From Hoylesella buccalis ATCC 35310 (GTDB lineage Bacteria; Bacteroidota; Bacteroidia; Bacteroidales; Bacteroidaceae), in assembly GCF_025151385.1 (NCBI RefSeq), contig NZ_CP102287.1, positions 248,001 to 312,000 of the forward strand: 64,000 nt of DNA, read 5' to 3'. The position numbers and the translations under genes are program-made. Positions 1-6,379 of this stretch are shown here, in pieces (the first letter of the stretch is position 1; each line of letters begins with the position of its first letter). The notes beneath the pieces are model-generated. The model ran no database searches, was not told the DNA's origin, and saw only the letters and a program-made list of their open reading frames with translations.

Positions 1-19
1 TGCTTCCTAAATATTTCAT
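1..19 (-). CDS. Start of a gene running off the left edge, possibly an adenine methylase
   Basis: An ATG (complement of 17-19) begins two bases before the stop codon of the upstream methyltransferase piece. Only six residues, MKYLGS, are inside the window. That start resembles D12-class (Dam-type) adenine methylases, which often begin MKYxGSK and often sit beside C5 methyltransferases in phages. Six residues cannot prove it. Confidence 0.3.
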
Positions 20-604
20 CTAAAATAATTTTAATTGCACAGGCTCTTGTTTCCTTTTCTCTTCTTCTGGAACACCTATGAACAAGTTCCTAAACATGTA
101 CTCCATACAACTCACAACTATGCTGTTGCCAGCTAATTTGTAAAGTTGTGAATTGGATATAAGCTGCAATCCTTTCTCATTCTTGGCATTTAGCAGTTTG
201 TCTGTTTTTTCTTCATCCACATCCATAAGGCGGAAACACTCTCTTGGAGTCAATTTCCTTATCCTAAATCGTTTGCCAACATATTCTTTCGGTAGCTTTA
301 ACTTCACTGCTACCTCTTCTGTTATCAACTTGCCTTTGTTTCTCTTTTGTTCTATCATAATATTGTCTTTTGTCAAAGTGGTGATACAATTAGAGACCCC
401 ATCTTTGCGAGGTCTCCATATACGCATGTCTTGCCTTTTGATACCTAATTCGTGCCTCTCATATTCTTTCCTGACAGATTTCCCAAATTCTGTCCGCTCA
501 GATCTCATTATTTGCGGAAACTCCATAAGCAGATAGTCTTTTTGAACTGTTGTGATGGTATTTGAATTGCCACTATTGTTAATCTCAATTCTCTGTCTAT
601 ACAT
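20..604 (-). CDS. C5-cytosine DNA methyltransferase, C-terminal half (TRD, motifs IX-X)
   Basis: This 194-residue product is the DNA-recognition and C-terminal half of a C5-cytosine methyltransferase. Two target-recognition-like cores are visible at about residues 11-28 (NSNTITTVQKDYLLME) and 68-85 (GVSNCITTLTKDNIMIE). Motif IX follows at about 116-128 (RKLTPRECFRLM) and motif X at about 150-165 (SNSQLYKLAGNSIVV). The catalytic motifs I-VIII are absent. They lie 3.6 kb upstream in the 4201-4944 gene, and the short cassette frames and a second methyltransferase lie between. The start is the ATG directly after an in-frame TGA at 605-607, so reading through that stop would join it to the short frame upstream. 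It may act in trans with the catalytic half, as two-subunit C5 enzymes do, or be a remnant. Confidence 0.75.
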   Translation of the reverse strand: MYRQRIEINNSGNSNTITTVQKDYLLMEFPQIMRSERTEFGKSVRKEYERHELGIKRQDMRIWRPRKDGVSNCITTLTKDNIMIEQKRNKGKLITEEVAVKLKLPKEYVGKRFRIRKLTPRECFRLMDVDEEKTDKLLNAKNEKGLQLISNSQLYKLAGNSIVVSCMEYMFRNLFIGVPEEEKRKQEPVQLKLF

Positions 605-676
605 TCAACGAGACCTATTTCGCTCACTTGAATTATCGGGGTCCCTCCCGCGACTTGCGCATGATAAAAACATCAT
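605..676 (-). pseudogene. 23-residue piece of a TRD-like cassette, in frame with the C-terminal half
   Basis: The ATG overlaps the TGA of the previous cassette by one base (TGATG). The frame runs 23 codons to a TGA that is immediately followed, in the same frame, by the ATG of the motif IX-X piece. Its RGRDPDNSSERN stretch resembles the start of a recognition cassette that would continue into RQRIEINNSGNSNTITT. The TGA is therefore probably a nonsense codon splitting one cassette, though reinitiation is possible. Confidence 0.45.
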
Positions 677-837
677 CACTCTATCACCACTATTTTCGGC
701 TGCAGATTTCCGCCTTGCATCGCATTAAGGGTAGGACTTACCCCATCAACGCTGTAAACCCTGCCTCTCTGTTTGTCTGGACGTTTGACAGACGGTGGAC
801 AAATATTGAATAGCTGAATTATTTTTGCCTTAGTCAT
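676..837 (-). CDS. Small TRD-like cassette protein (53 aa)
   Basis: A 53-residue frame whose ATG lies inside the last codons of the previous frame (an 8-bp ATGACTAA overlap), which suggests translational coupling. Its core RGRVYSVDGVSPTLNAM followed by GGNLQPKIVVIE matches the S-P-T-L target-recognition core of multi-repeat C5-methyltransferases. It has no catalytic motif. It reads as one of about nine recognition cassettes between the catalytic and C-terminal halves. The product has not been recognised as a named family; the function is inferred. Confidence 0.6.
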   Translation of the reverse strand: MTKAKIIQLFNICPPSVKRPDKQRGRVYSVDGVSPTLNAMQGGNLQPKIVVIE

Positions 838-979
838 AAACTATCATAATTTTAGGTTCAACACCAGCGTGGCAACCACAAGAAATGGTTGGAGATACAC
901 CGTTCAATGAATATACATATCCGTTTTGTGAACTATGCCAGACTTTGAACAGCTTGATTATCCTGTTGTTTTTAGTCAT
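830..979 (-). CDS. Small TRD-like cassette protein (49 aa)
   Basis: A 49-residue frame starting MTKNNR within the end of the upstream cassette (ATGACTAA overlap, 8 bp) and ending in the same sequence, which starts the next one. Its core NGYVYSLNGVSPTIS, then HAGVEPKIMIVYD, is a close relative of the 676-837 cassette: a G-x-V-Y-S turn, S-P-T-I/L, then a P-K-I hydrophobic strand. It has no catalytic residues. It is probably a separately translated target-recognition unit, or one unit of a broken multi-repeat enzyme. Confidence 0.6.
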   Translation of the reverse strand: MTKNNRIIKLFKVWHSSQNGYVYSLNGVSPTISCGCHAGVEPKIMIVYD

Positions 980-1118
980 ACACTTCCAATATAAAGTAAT
1001 CTGCACTTCCTCCACTTCCCGTGTACGTAGTGACTGTATTCGCTATATCTTTAATGTGTCTCGAAGATACTTTCCCTCTATAATCTCTCGTATATCCAAG
1101 CCCGTGAATTTTAGTCAT
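972..1118 (-). CDS. Small TRD-like cassette protein (48 aa)
   Basis: A 48-residue frame, first of the three linked by ATGACTAA overlaps. Its core HIKDIANTVTTYTGSGGSAD, then YFILEVYD, has the same N-T-V/I-T-T then hydrophobic-strand pattern as the cassette in the 20-604 gene. The IHGLGYTRDYRGKVSSRH start is mirrored by a degenerate copy at 3703-3820. It begins 55 bp after the end of the interrupted permuted methyltransferase. The intervening 1119-1173 is AT-rich and may carry a promoter, but no clear box is seen. Confidence 0.6.
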   Translation of the reverse strand: MTKIHGLGYTRDYRGKVSSRHIKDIANTVTTYTGSGGSADYFILEVYD

Positions 1119-1173
1119 ATACTTATATTAAAAATCGCAAAGAAACGGAATTGATATATTATATCATTTTACT

Positions 1174-1809
1174 TTATCTCTTACACATTAATTTGTAAAA
1201 TGTGTCAAAGTCAATCTCTCTTTTCATTAGCAAATCATATAATGATGGCTTTTTAAAATCCCACTCCATTTTAAATTCACCACCACCATCTTCTATTTTA
1301 GGTAAGTTTCCTATTGCATCCTTTACAGTTACTGGCTCTGGCAAGTACATATCATTGTATTCAAATAAAGGCTCTGGTTGTTCAATTTTTATATTTTCAT
1401 CCAATGAACCAATGATAAACACTCGCTTGCGTTTTTGAGGAACACCATACCACATTGAATTGAGTTTTAATGGTTTACCAATATAATATCCCTCATCTCT
1501 AAATGAATGAACTATATCTTTAATCACCTCGCCATTTTCCATTGTTAAGATTCCCATTACATTCTCCATGACAAAGAATTTCGGTTTCAAAACTCTAACG
1601 ATAGAAACAAATTCTCTAAAAAGTTGATTACGCTTATCTATTGGATTACGCAACCCTGCATAAGAAAAACCTTGACAAGGAGGGCCTCCAAGGATAACAT
1701 CAACCTGATTTTCTCCGCATGCTGTGAAAATCTTTTGCTTGGTGTCATCTTTTATAATATCACCAAGGATAAACTTTCCCTCACTTGCATGTTTTGAATG
1801 ATTGAATTT
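1174..1809 (-). pseudogene. Permuted C5-methyltransferase, catalytic part (motifs IV-VIII), cut off by the IS
   Basis: This 3' fragment holds the catalytic core of a C5-cytosine methyltransferase: motif IV with the catalytic cysteine (GGPPCQGFSYAG), motif VI (FVMENVMG) and motif VIII (VPQKRKRVFIIG). It then ends in a normal stop after KLMCKR without any recognition domain or motifs IX-X. Those are encoded upstream at 3307-3702, so the gene is circularly permuted. The IS4-family element at 1810-3167 separates this part from its motif I. Removing the IS and one copy of the 9-bp duplication joins ...SNKFN to HSKHASEGK in frame, so the insertion is clean. A GTG in the IS end could restart translation here, but the product would lack the cofactor motif I. 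Confidence 0.85.
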
Positions 1810-3167
1810 CACTACTGTCCACGAAAACCCTTTAACATTTCAAAAAGTAACAAATTGATAGTTACCCATCAAAATTGAGGCAGAGCTGCAGGTTTTTTCC
1901 TTCAGTAAATTCTTCCTCTTTCTGTTCAATGAGCAAGTCACACAATGGCATTTTTGTCAACAATGCCGTGCTTAAAATTCTTAGAACATCATAGGTTTGA
2001 AGCTTTAGCCCCATACATTCTTGTACGATAACGACAAGACAATATGCAATGATAGCTGCATAGATTTGTATTTTTACAGCATTCTCCGAGGTTCCATAAA
2101 ACTCTTTGATGCGCAGATGTTGCTTCAGCCATTTGAAGAACAGTTCTACTCTCCATCTGTATTTGTAAAGCATAGCAACCTGTTCCGCTGTAATTTCAAA
2201 ATTGTTCGTGTAAAATACAAATGTCCTATTACCATCATAGTCATAGAATACCACTCGTCGAAGTTTATTTGGATATTGCTTCTTAGTCTTGTATCCCTTG
2301 AAACGTATAATTTGGTCAGCCATAATTCCAGATGAAGGGTTGTTGTATTCTTTATCCTCTATGACCTCAAACGGCATTTTATGCTTCTCTCTCACGACAA
2401 AGTAAGCTTCTGCTCCTTCTATTATATAAAGTTTCCTAGTTGCCATATACGCTCTGTCAAATATATAGAAACTCTCTTTCTCATAGGGAATTAGCTCCAT
2501 CACTTGAGAATCGTGAACTGAAGCGTCTGTAATGACAGAAAATGTCGGAATGTCTGTCTTCACGTCATACAGTTCATGCAATTTCACTCCTCCTTTCCCA
2601 TGATGCAGTTTAGTCCACCAGTATACAGAAAGGCACAATGATATTGTTGAGGAGTCAAACGCATAGACATTGTTCGATATGAAGAAGTCCTTGACGACTC
2701 CTCGTTTCTCTCTTGCTATGGAAACCATCTTGTCTGCAAACTCTTGGAATATCTTGACTTCGCGTATTTCATTGGCCTTGCTCAAATTGCTTCTACTGAC
2801 ATTCTTTCCAAAACCAAGATGGTGGAACGCTGACTTGAACGGAGTGATGGTTACAATAAGGTCTCGTAATCCCTCACGATTAGACAACTGACCAAATAGA
2901 AGAACCATCAGATGATTCCAACAAGTGAAACTCTTCACATATTTATTACCTTCATACTTTTTTATCAACCATTTGAAATGGTCTGTCGGCAGAAAGTCGC
3001 ACAGCTGTGAAAATACGTATCGACCTTTGTTCATAAGTATCTGCTTTCAAATTGTAATTTGTGGCAAAGATACTCTTTTCAAAAGTAGGGAGTCTATTTT
3101 ATCTCCTACAAGCTTGTATTTATAGGCGTTTCAAGAGATTATTAAAAGATTTTCGTGGACAGTAGTG
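1810..3167 (-). mobile_element. IS4-family insertion sequence, copy 1 (1358 bp)
   Basis: The element is bounded by inverted repeats beginning CACTACTGTCCACGAAAA at both ends and flanked by a perfect 9-bp target duplication ATTGAATTT (1801-1809 and 3168-3176). It encodes one 390-aa transposase on the minus strand and has interrupted the permuted C5-methyltransferase. A second copy lies at 50073-51431 and encodes an identical transposase. In the stretch upstream of the transposase gene I see one difference, a T4 run here against T5 in the other copy. A TATCTTTG -7 box lies within the element upstream of the transposase gene. Confidence 0.95.
1862..3034 (-). CDS. IS4-family transposase (DUF4372-type N-terminus)
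   Basis: A 390-residue DDE transposase. The N-terminal region (FSQLCDFLPTDHFKW) is the DUF4372-type domain common in Bacteroidota IS4 elements. The catalytic residues are visible as the first Asp in VYAFDSSTISL, the second in YIFDRAYM, and the Y-x2-R-x3-E-x6-K signature YKYRWRVELFFKWLK near residue 300. It catalyses cut-and-paste transposition of its own element. It is intact and identical in protein sequence to the copy at 50207-51379, so it is probably recently active. Confidence 0.95.
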   Translation of the reverse strand: MNKGRYVFSQLCDFLPTDHFKWLIKKYEGNKYVKSFTCWNHLMVLLFGQLSNREGLRDLIVTITPFKSAFHHLGFGKNVSRSNLSKANEIREVKIFQEFADKMVSIAREKRGVVKDFFISNNVYAFDSSTISLCLSVYWWTKLHHGKGGVKLHELYDVKTDIPTFSVITDASVHDSQVMELIPYEKESFYIFDRAYMATRKLYIIEGAEAYFVVREKHKMPFEVIEDKEYNNPSSGIMADQIIRFKGYKTKKQYPNKLRRVVFYDYDGNRTFVFYTNNFEITAEQVAMLYKYRWRVELFFKWLKQHLRIKEFYGTSENAVKIQIYAAIIAYCLVVIVQECMGLKLQTYDVLRILSTALLTKMPLCDLLIEQKEEEFTEGKNLQLCLNFDG

Positions 3168-3353
3168 ATTGAATTTATTGGATTCAAATACACTTTCATC
3201 AAACTCATTGGCTGCTAATAGGTTAAAACCATTTTGAATAAAACCTTCTGACAACCCTCCACACCCAGCAAAAAGGTCTACAATGTTGTAACTATCCAAA
3301 TGGGGCTTAATGAGTGTAGAAATCATTCTTGCCAATAATGGGGGGGACAGCAT
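3168..3353 (-). pseudogene. Permuted C5-methyltransferase, motif I part, frameshifted and IS-truncated
   Basis: This piece encodes PPLLARMISTLIKPH (the end of motif X) running straight into motif I (NIVDLFAGCGGLSEGF) and AANEFDES (motif II). It is then cut off at NKFN by the IS. It overlaps the upstream frame by 47 bases. The two frames meet at a run of seven C (coding strand, 3340-3346). With six C they form one continuous QIGNAVPPLLARMIS motif X. The ATG at 3353 could let this half start on its own. Motif X directly before motif I is the hallmark of a circular permutation. Confidence 0.8.
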
Positions 3354-3702
3354 TCCCTATTTGTTTGTATATCCCAGATTTTGTTTTTGATATAAACACA
3401 AAATCATCAGGGAAAGACTGAAGACGAGCTGCTTCACGAGTCGAAATAACACGCATCTGATCTGGATGGAGATTACAACCGTTAGGTACGCGATTAAAAA
3501 AAGTGTTTATGGTATAACTTGGTTTATCCCATGTAAGACGCCCGTAATAGGTTGTTCTGCCTCCGCTGTCACGAATCTTAGCAAGTCTATTATCCGTAAT
3601 CTCTTCAGGAATATCCTTCCAGTTGCCACCAGCTGGGATATGCCGTGCCATATCTACTTCATGTTGGCACATCTTGTAAGCTACATGATTATATAGTTTC
3701 AT
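3307..3702 (-). pseudogene. Permuted C5-methyltransferase, N-terminal part (TRD, motifs IX-X)
   Basis: This frame holds what is normally the C-terminal third of a C5-methyltransferase. It starts with the NHVAYKM stretch, the HIPAGGNWKDIPEE and YGRLTWDKPSYTIN recognition region, motif IX (STREAARLQSFPDDF) and the start of motif X (YKQIGNAVPP). It then goes out of frame into IIGKNDFYTH and stops. The start at 3702 (MKLYNH) is chosen over a TTG at 3729. The natural order would be motifs I-VIII and then this segment. Here it comes first, so the intact ancestral protein was about 400 residues in the order TRD-IX-X-I-IV-VI-VIII, the arrangement known for M.BssHII-type enzymes. Confidence 0.8.
3340..3346. 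repeat. Seven-base G/C homopolymer at the MTase frameshift point
   Basis: A run of seven G on the plus strand (seven C on the coding strand) lies exactly where the two frames of the permuted methyltransferase separate. Six C would restore the canonical GNAVPPLLA of motif X. Seven puts the upstream frame into a premature stop. This is a natural slippage site. Confidence 0.8.
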
Positions 3703-3820
3703 AATATTGCTTTTACACCGATATTTCAATCTTAACCAGTTAATTATGTGAACAGCATTCTATGCTTTGCAGTCACTTTTATCCTAAACAGTTTCTTGTG
3801 CAACCAAATCCATAAATCAT
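3703..3820 (-). pseudogene. Degenerate TRD-like cassette
   Basis: An ATG at 3820 overlaps the TGA of the cassette above (ATGA) and gives only 13 codons (MIYGFGCTRNCLG) before a stop at 3779. Allowing one frame change, the sequence continues IKVTAKH, which parallels the IHGLGYTRDYRGKVSSRH start of the 972-1118 cassette. It looks like a decayed copy of that cassette, truncated where the permuted methyltransferase was inserted. Confidence 0.5.
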
Positions 3821-3969
3821 AATGCGCATTCTATTATTCCAGTTATCCCATGTCCCGTGCCGACAAAAACACTATCAAAACCACACTTACCATATACTCC
3901 ACGAATAGTGGATGACACTTCCTTGCCATTTCTCTTATAGCCATTGATTACAAAAACATCTTCAATCAT
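3817..3969 (-). CDS. Small TRD-like cassette protein (50 aa)
   Basis: A 50-residue frame starting MIEDVFVINGYKRNGKE, three bases after the stop of the cassette above and overlapping the degenerate cassette below by ATGA. Its core EVSSTIRGVYGKCG, followed by DSVFV and a closing hydrophobic GIIE strand, fits the S-x-T-I recognition core of this array. No catalytic residues are present. Function is inferred from pattern and position only. Confidence 0.55.
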   Translation of the reverse strand: MIEDVFVINGYKRNGKEVSSTIRGVYGKCGFDSVFVGTGHGITGIIECAL

Positions 3970-3972
3970 AAT

Positions 3973-4128
3973 TCACTCATAAATTTCTACCACTCCTGCT
4001 ATGGGGAAATGCGCTAACGAAACAAGGTTGGCACACCCCATGTTTTTCACACTCGCTGTTATCGTTGGGCTTGCCCCCCCCCTCATTACTTGCGGTATGA
4101 TGACGGCTTCCATTATCTTATTCTTCAT
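3973..4128 (-). CDS. Small TRD-like cassette protein with a G9 tract (51 aa)
   Basis: A 51-residue frame whose ATG lies 11 bases inside the end of the cassette above. Its core RGGASPTITASVKNMG, then LVSLAHFPIAGVVEIYE, fits the array consensus. The two glycines before the core are encoded by nine consecutive G. With nine the frame is open; with eight it stops after QAQR; with seven or ten it runs into an unrelated frame. The recognition core therefore depends on the tract length. Confidence 0.55.
   Translation of the reverse strand: MKNKIMEAVIIPQVMRGGASPTITASVKNMGCANLVSLAHFPIAGVVEIYE
4074..4082. repeat. Nine-base G/C homopolymer inside a TRD-like cassette
   Basis: Nine consecutive C on the plus strand (nine G on the coding strand) lie about 46 bases after the start codon of the 3973-4128 cassette and just before its S-P-T-I core. 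Tracts of this length commonly slip during replication. Confidence 0.85.
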
Positions 4129-4198
4129 TTATCACAAAGTTGTCATCTACACGACTGCCTGCCTTGCACCTTATGGCGCAGGCTATCCCTCCACCCAT
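4118..4198 (-). CDS. Very small TRD-like cassette (26 aa)
   Basis: A 26-residue frame beginning MGGGIACAIRCKAGSRVDDNF. Its ATG is three bases after the stop codon of the catalytic half. In single-chain members of this methyltransferase family an SxGGGIAxxIRCKAGSRVDDNF-like stretch follows the HNF motif directly. The TAA after HCHNFK therefore looks like the point where a once continuous protein was split. It ends overlapping the next cassette. Confidence 0.5.
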   Translation of the reverse strand: MGGGIACAIRCKAGSRVDDNFVINEE

Positions 4199-4200
4199 CC

Positions 4201-4944
4201 TTATTTGAAATTATGACAATGTGTCTTGTCTTCATTAACTCTGTTGAAATACTCAAGCGCCTTGTCAGACAGATAGTATTTCTCGTTCACTTTCTTCGGA
4301 CTTCCGTCCTCATTCTTCTCCACAATGTCTTTCAATCTCTTTTCAAGTGGAAAGGGTACGGGAAAGTGGAAGACTGGCATAGGTTCATCTTCTGTCTTCA
4401 ATATTGATATGCAGAACACCCTCTCTCTGTTCTGCGGCACACCAAAATCAGTAGCGTTGAGTACTTTCCAATAGTTGACATAACCGTAACTCTCAAGCTC
4501 GTCAAGCCACTTTTGAAACAATGGCATGAACTTCTTGCTTGTTAATGCCTTTACATTTTCAAGCATCAAGTATTTTGGCTTCTTTGCGAGAATTGCCTTT
4601 CTGCATTCCCATAGCAACGAACTGCGCGTGCCGCTCCCTTCCTCGCCACCTCGTTGCAGACCGCTTTGGCTGAAATCTTGGCAAGGCGATGAGAACGTAA
4701 ATAAATCAAAATCAGGAACTTTCGCCCAATCTATCTTCGATATGTCACCAAAGTTTCTGTCTTTGTATTGAGGGAATAGAACGTTATGCGCTTGTATGGC
4801 ATACTTGTCTATTTCTGACCAGCCAACAAGGTCATACTCGAAATCCTTGTCATATTTTTTCAATCTTTCCAATGCAAGACATTGACTATCGTACCCACTG
4901 AACGCAGTGAATACTTTTAATGGGTTCTCTTTGTCATATTTCAT
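4201..4944 (-). CDS. C5-cytosine DNA methyltransferase, catalytic half (motifs I-VIII)
   Basis: A 247-residue catalytic half that transfers a methyl group from SAM to cytosine C5. Motif I is VFTAFSGYDSQ (about residues 11-21), motif IV is SSPCQDFSQSG with catalytic Cys88, motif VI is MLENV (about 127-131), and motif VIII is QNRERVF (171-177). It stops after HCHNFK, just where the recognition domain should begin. That domain and motifs IX-X are encoded in separate frames downstream. The ATG overlaps the TGA of the small frame upstream (ATGA). It could be the alpha subunit of a split enzyme that pairs with the 20-604 product, or a truncated remnant. Confidence 0.8.
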   Translation of the reverse strand: MKYDKENPLKVFTAFSGYDSQCLALERLKKYDKDFEYDLVGWSEIDKYAIQAHNVLFPQYKDRNFGDISKIDWAKVPDFDLFTFSSPCQDFSQSGLQRGGEEGSGTRSSLLWECRKAILAKKPKYLMLENVKALTSKKFMPLFQKWLDELESYGYVNYWKVLNATDFGVPQNRERVFCISILKTEDEPMPVFHFPVPFPLEKRLKDIVEKNEDGSPKKVNEKYYLSDKALEYFNRVNEDKTHCHNFK

Positions 4945-5072
4945 TTTTCTATCTCTATTATCAATGGTGGTGATTTATAATCTGTTGCGAGCATGGTTGG
5001 TGCAAAAGATTTAGACATCCTTATGGCGCCAAAATGCTTGCACGGATTTGGCGTTAAAAAAAACTCATTCAT
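4941..5072 (-). CDS. Small TRD-like cassette protein upstream of the catalytic half (43 aa)
   Basis: A 43-residue frame overlapping both neighbours: its ATG lies eight bases inside the frame above, and its TGA overlaps the ATG of the catalytic half. The core MSKSFAPTMLATDYKSPPLIIE has the A-P-T-x-L-A-T-D-Y-K pattern seen in recognition domains of phage C5-methyltransferases. It is on the wrong side of the catalytic half to be a simple truncation product, which argues that cassettes can exist as free units here. Confidence 0.6.
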   Translation of the reverse strand: MNEFFLTPNPCKHFGAIRMSKSFAPTMLATDYKSPPLIIEIEK

Positions 5073-5244
5073 CTTCCAAAACTACTACCGCCGCGTCATT
5101 CAAGCTGGCTTTGATACACCTGCTTATTCCTCTAACTCCTCCTCTGAAAAACCTCTCTGAAGTACCTATGTACAGACCATCGTATGGGTAAAGCGGTTTG
5201 CCTTTGAAAATGATGTACGGTTCTCCATCTCTAACGTGAATCAT
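5065..5244 (-). CDS. Small cassette-like protein (59 aa)
   Basis: A 59-residue frame starting MIHVRDGEPYIIFKGK and overlapping the DUF4406 gene above by ATGA. Its second half, GVRGISRCIKASLNDAAVVVLEDE, follows the pattern of the array (G-x-S-x-x-I-x-A, then a hydrophobic strand). It is the first unit of the array in transcription order. The first half is not recognised. Confidence 0.55.
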   Translation of the reverse strand: MIHVRDGEPYIIFKGKPLYPYDGLYIGTSERFFRGGVRGISRCIKASLNDAAVVVLEDE

Positions 5245-5552
5245 ATTATCTCTGCAAATTCAAACATTATTTTTATTCCACACGCAAGCGCAGCGTTCAA
5301 CTCTGCACGACAGCCAACTGAACGTTCCCATTCTTGCCCCATAAGGATGTAGTCGCAATCGAGCAATAACTTAAAATCCGCTCTCATGTGTTCTGCGTGA
5401 GTGGCATTGAAGTCAACATCCCTGTCAAATGGTGAAACAGGTACAAAACCTTTATCTTCCAATTTGCGCTTCAACTCCGCTATTATTTCCCTAACATCAT
5501 CCAAATCTCTGTCTGTTATCGGCAGAGAGATGTAACATTTCTTTTCTCTCAT
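5241..5552 (-). CDS. DUF4406 protein (nucleoside 2-deoxyribosyltransferase-like fold)
   Basis: A 103-residue protein with the layout of DUF4406: CYISLPITDRD at the N-terminus, a helix with AELKRKLEDKGF, VSPFDRDV, an acidic LLDCDYILMG strand and a final GCRAELNAALACGIKI helix. The fold is related to nucleoside 2-deoxyribosyltransferases, and such proteins are common in phage early regions. No substrate can be named. It starts three bases after the methyltransferase upstream and overlaps the first cassette frame by four bases, so it sits in the same transcription unit as the modification genes. Confidence 0.75.
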   Translation of the reverse strand: MREKKCYISLPITDRDLDDVREIIAELKRKLEDKGFVPVSPFDRDVDFNATHAEHMRADFKLLLDCDYILMGQEWERSVGCRAELNAALACGIKIMFEFAEII

Positions 5553-5555
5553 AAT

Positions 5556-6323
5556 TCAAGCAAATAAATTTGGCTGTATCTTTTTCAACATAATGTCATT
5601 CGCTTTTTTGAAAAACTCTTTGTCTATCTCAAACCCAAAGGAACGACGACTCAAATTGGCAGCGGCAAGTAGCGAACTTCCACTTCCTGCCGTTGGGTCA
5701 ATCACTACATCTCCCTTGTCGGTAAACAGCTCTATCAGTCTTTCAAGCAATGGAACACTTTTCTGTGTAGGGTGTATTCGTGGTGTTTCCGTGTCTCTTG
5801 GATAATCCATGCAGTTAAACACCATTTGTCCCTTATTGTTAAACTTCGGGAGTTTGTTGCGATAAAGCAATACGCCATACTCGCAGTTGCCAACGATTTT
5901 CATATTGGCTTTCAATACCTGCGGAGAGTAGTTCTTGCGGAATACGAGCGGTATGTAGTGCATCAGTCCGTATTTCTTTCCTAATCTTATGAACTCAAAC
6001 TGCTGCTCGTATTCGCAGAATATTATCATGCACGGCGCCTTGCCAGCTTCTTTTGGCTCTTTCATGAGCATCTGCGTACAGAAGTGAATAAACTCGGCTG
6101 GCTTGAACGAATAATCAGAATTAAAGAATGCTTTTTTTGCAAATTCACTCTCTCCATTCTTGTTATCTCCATTATTATACCATTGAGGATTTGAGCCATA
6201 CGCATTTTCACCTATACCGAACGGAACATCCGCTAAAATTAATTGAGCTTTCGGTATGTTATATTTCTTAAAATTCTGATATGAGTCGTTGAACAACTGC
6301 GGCTTTATCTTTTTGTCTATCAT
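5556..6323 (-). CDS. N6-adenine/N4-cytosine DNA methyltransferase
   Basis: A 255-residue amino-methyltransferase of the pfam N6_N4_Mtase group. The catalytic motif appears early as ADVPFG, a variant of DPPY. The SAM-binding motif I follows late (DPTAGSGSSLLAAANL), preceded by HPTQKSVPLLERLI, which gives the beta-type order. The start at 6323 (MIDKKIKP) is preferred because the upstream ATG at 6350 lies inside a hairpin. The VP in place of PP in the catalytic motif is unusual. No restriction enzyme is adjacent, so it is probably an orphan phage methylase that protects phage DNA. Confidence 0.85.
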   Translation of the reverse strand: MIDKKIKPQLFNDSYQNFKKYNIPKAQLILADVPFGIGENAYGSNPQWYNNGDNKNGESEFAKKAFFNSDYSFKPAEFIHFCTQMLMKEPKEAGKAPCMIIFCEYEQQFEFIRLGKKYGLMHYIPLVFRKNYSPQVLKANMKIVGNCEYGVLLYRNKLPKFNNKGQMVFNCMDYPRDTETPRIHPTQKSVPLLERLIELFTDKGDVVIDPTAGSGSSLLAAANLSRRSFGFEIDKEFFKKANDIMLKKIQPNLFA

Positions 6324-6341
6324 TTTTTTACTCAAATAAAT

Positions 6342-6369
6342 AGCCACCATAGGTTGCCCTATGGCGGCT
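6342..6369 (-). terminator. Hairpin terminator after the Mom-like gene
   Basis: An AGCCxCCATAGG / CCTATGGxGGCT stem with a four-base loop lies between the Mom-like gene and the N6/N4 methylase. On the minus strand it is followed by TATTTGAGTAAAAAAATG. The U-tract is imperfect, so it may be only a weak terminator or a processing site. Confidence 0.5.
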
Positions 6370-6379
6370 TAAAACATTT

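Noticed and set aside
605..5244. All short frames are sequencing errors in one long methyltransferase gene
   Set aside because: Too many independent breaks, each at a cassette boundary with its own ATG, and some units lie upstream of the catalytic half. The homopolymer tracts alone could be error-prone, so their length should be confirmed.
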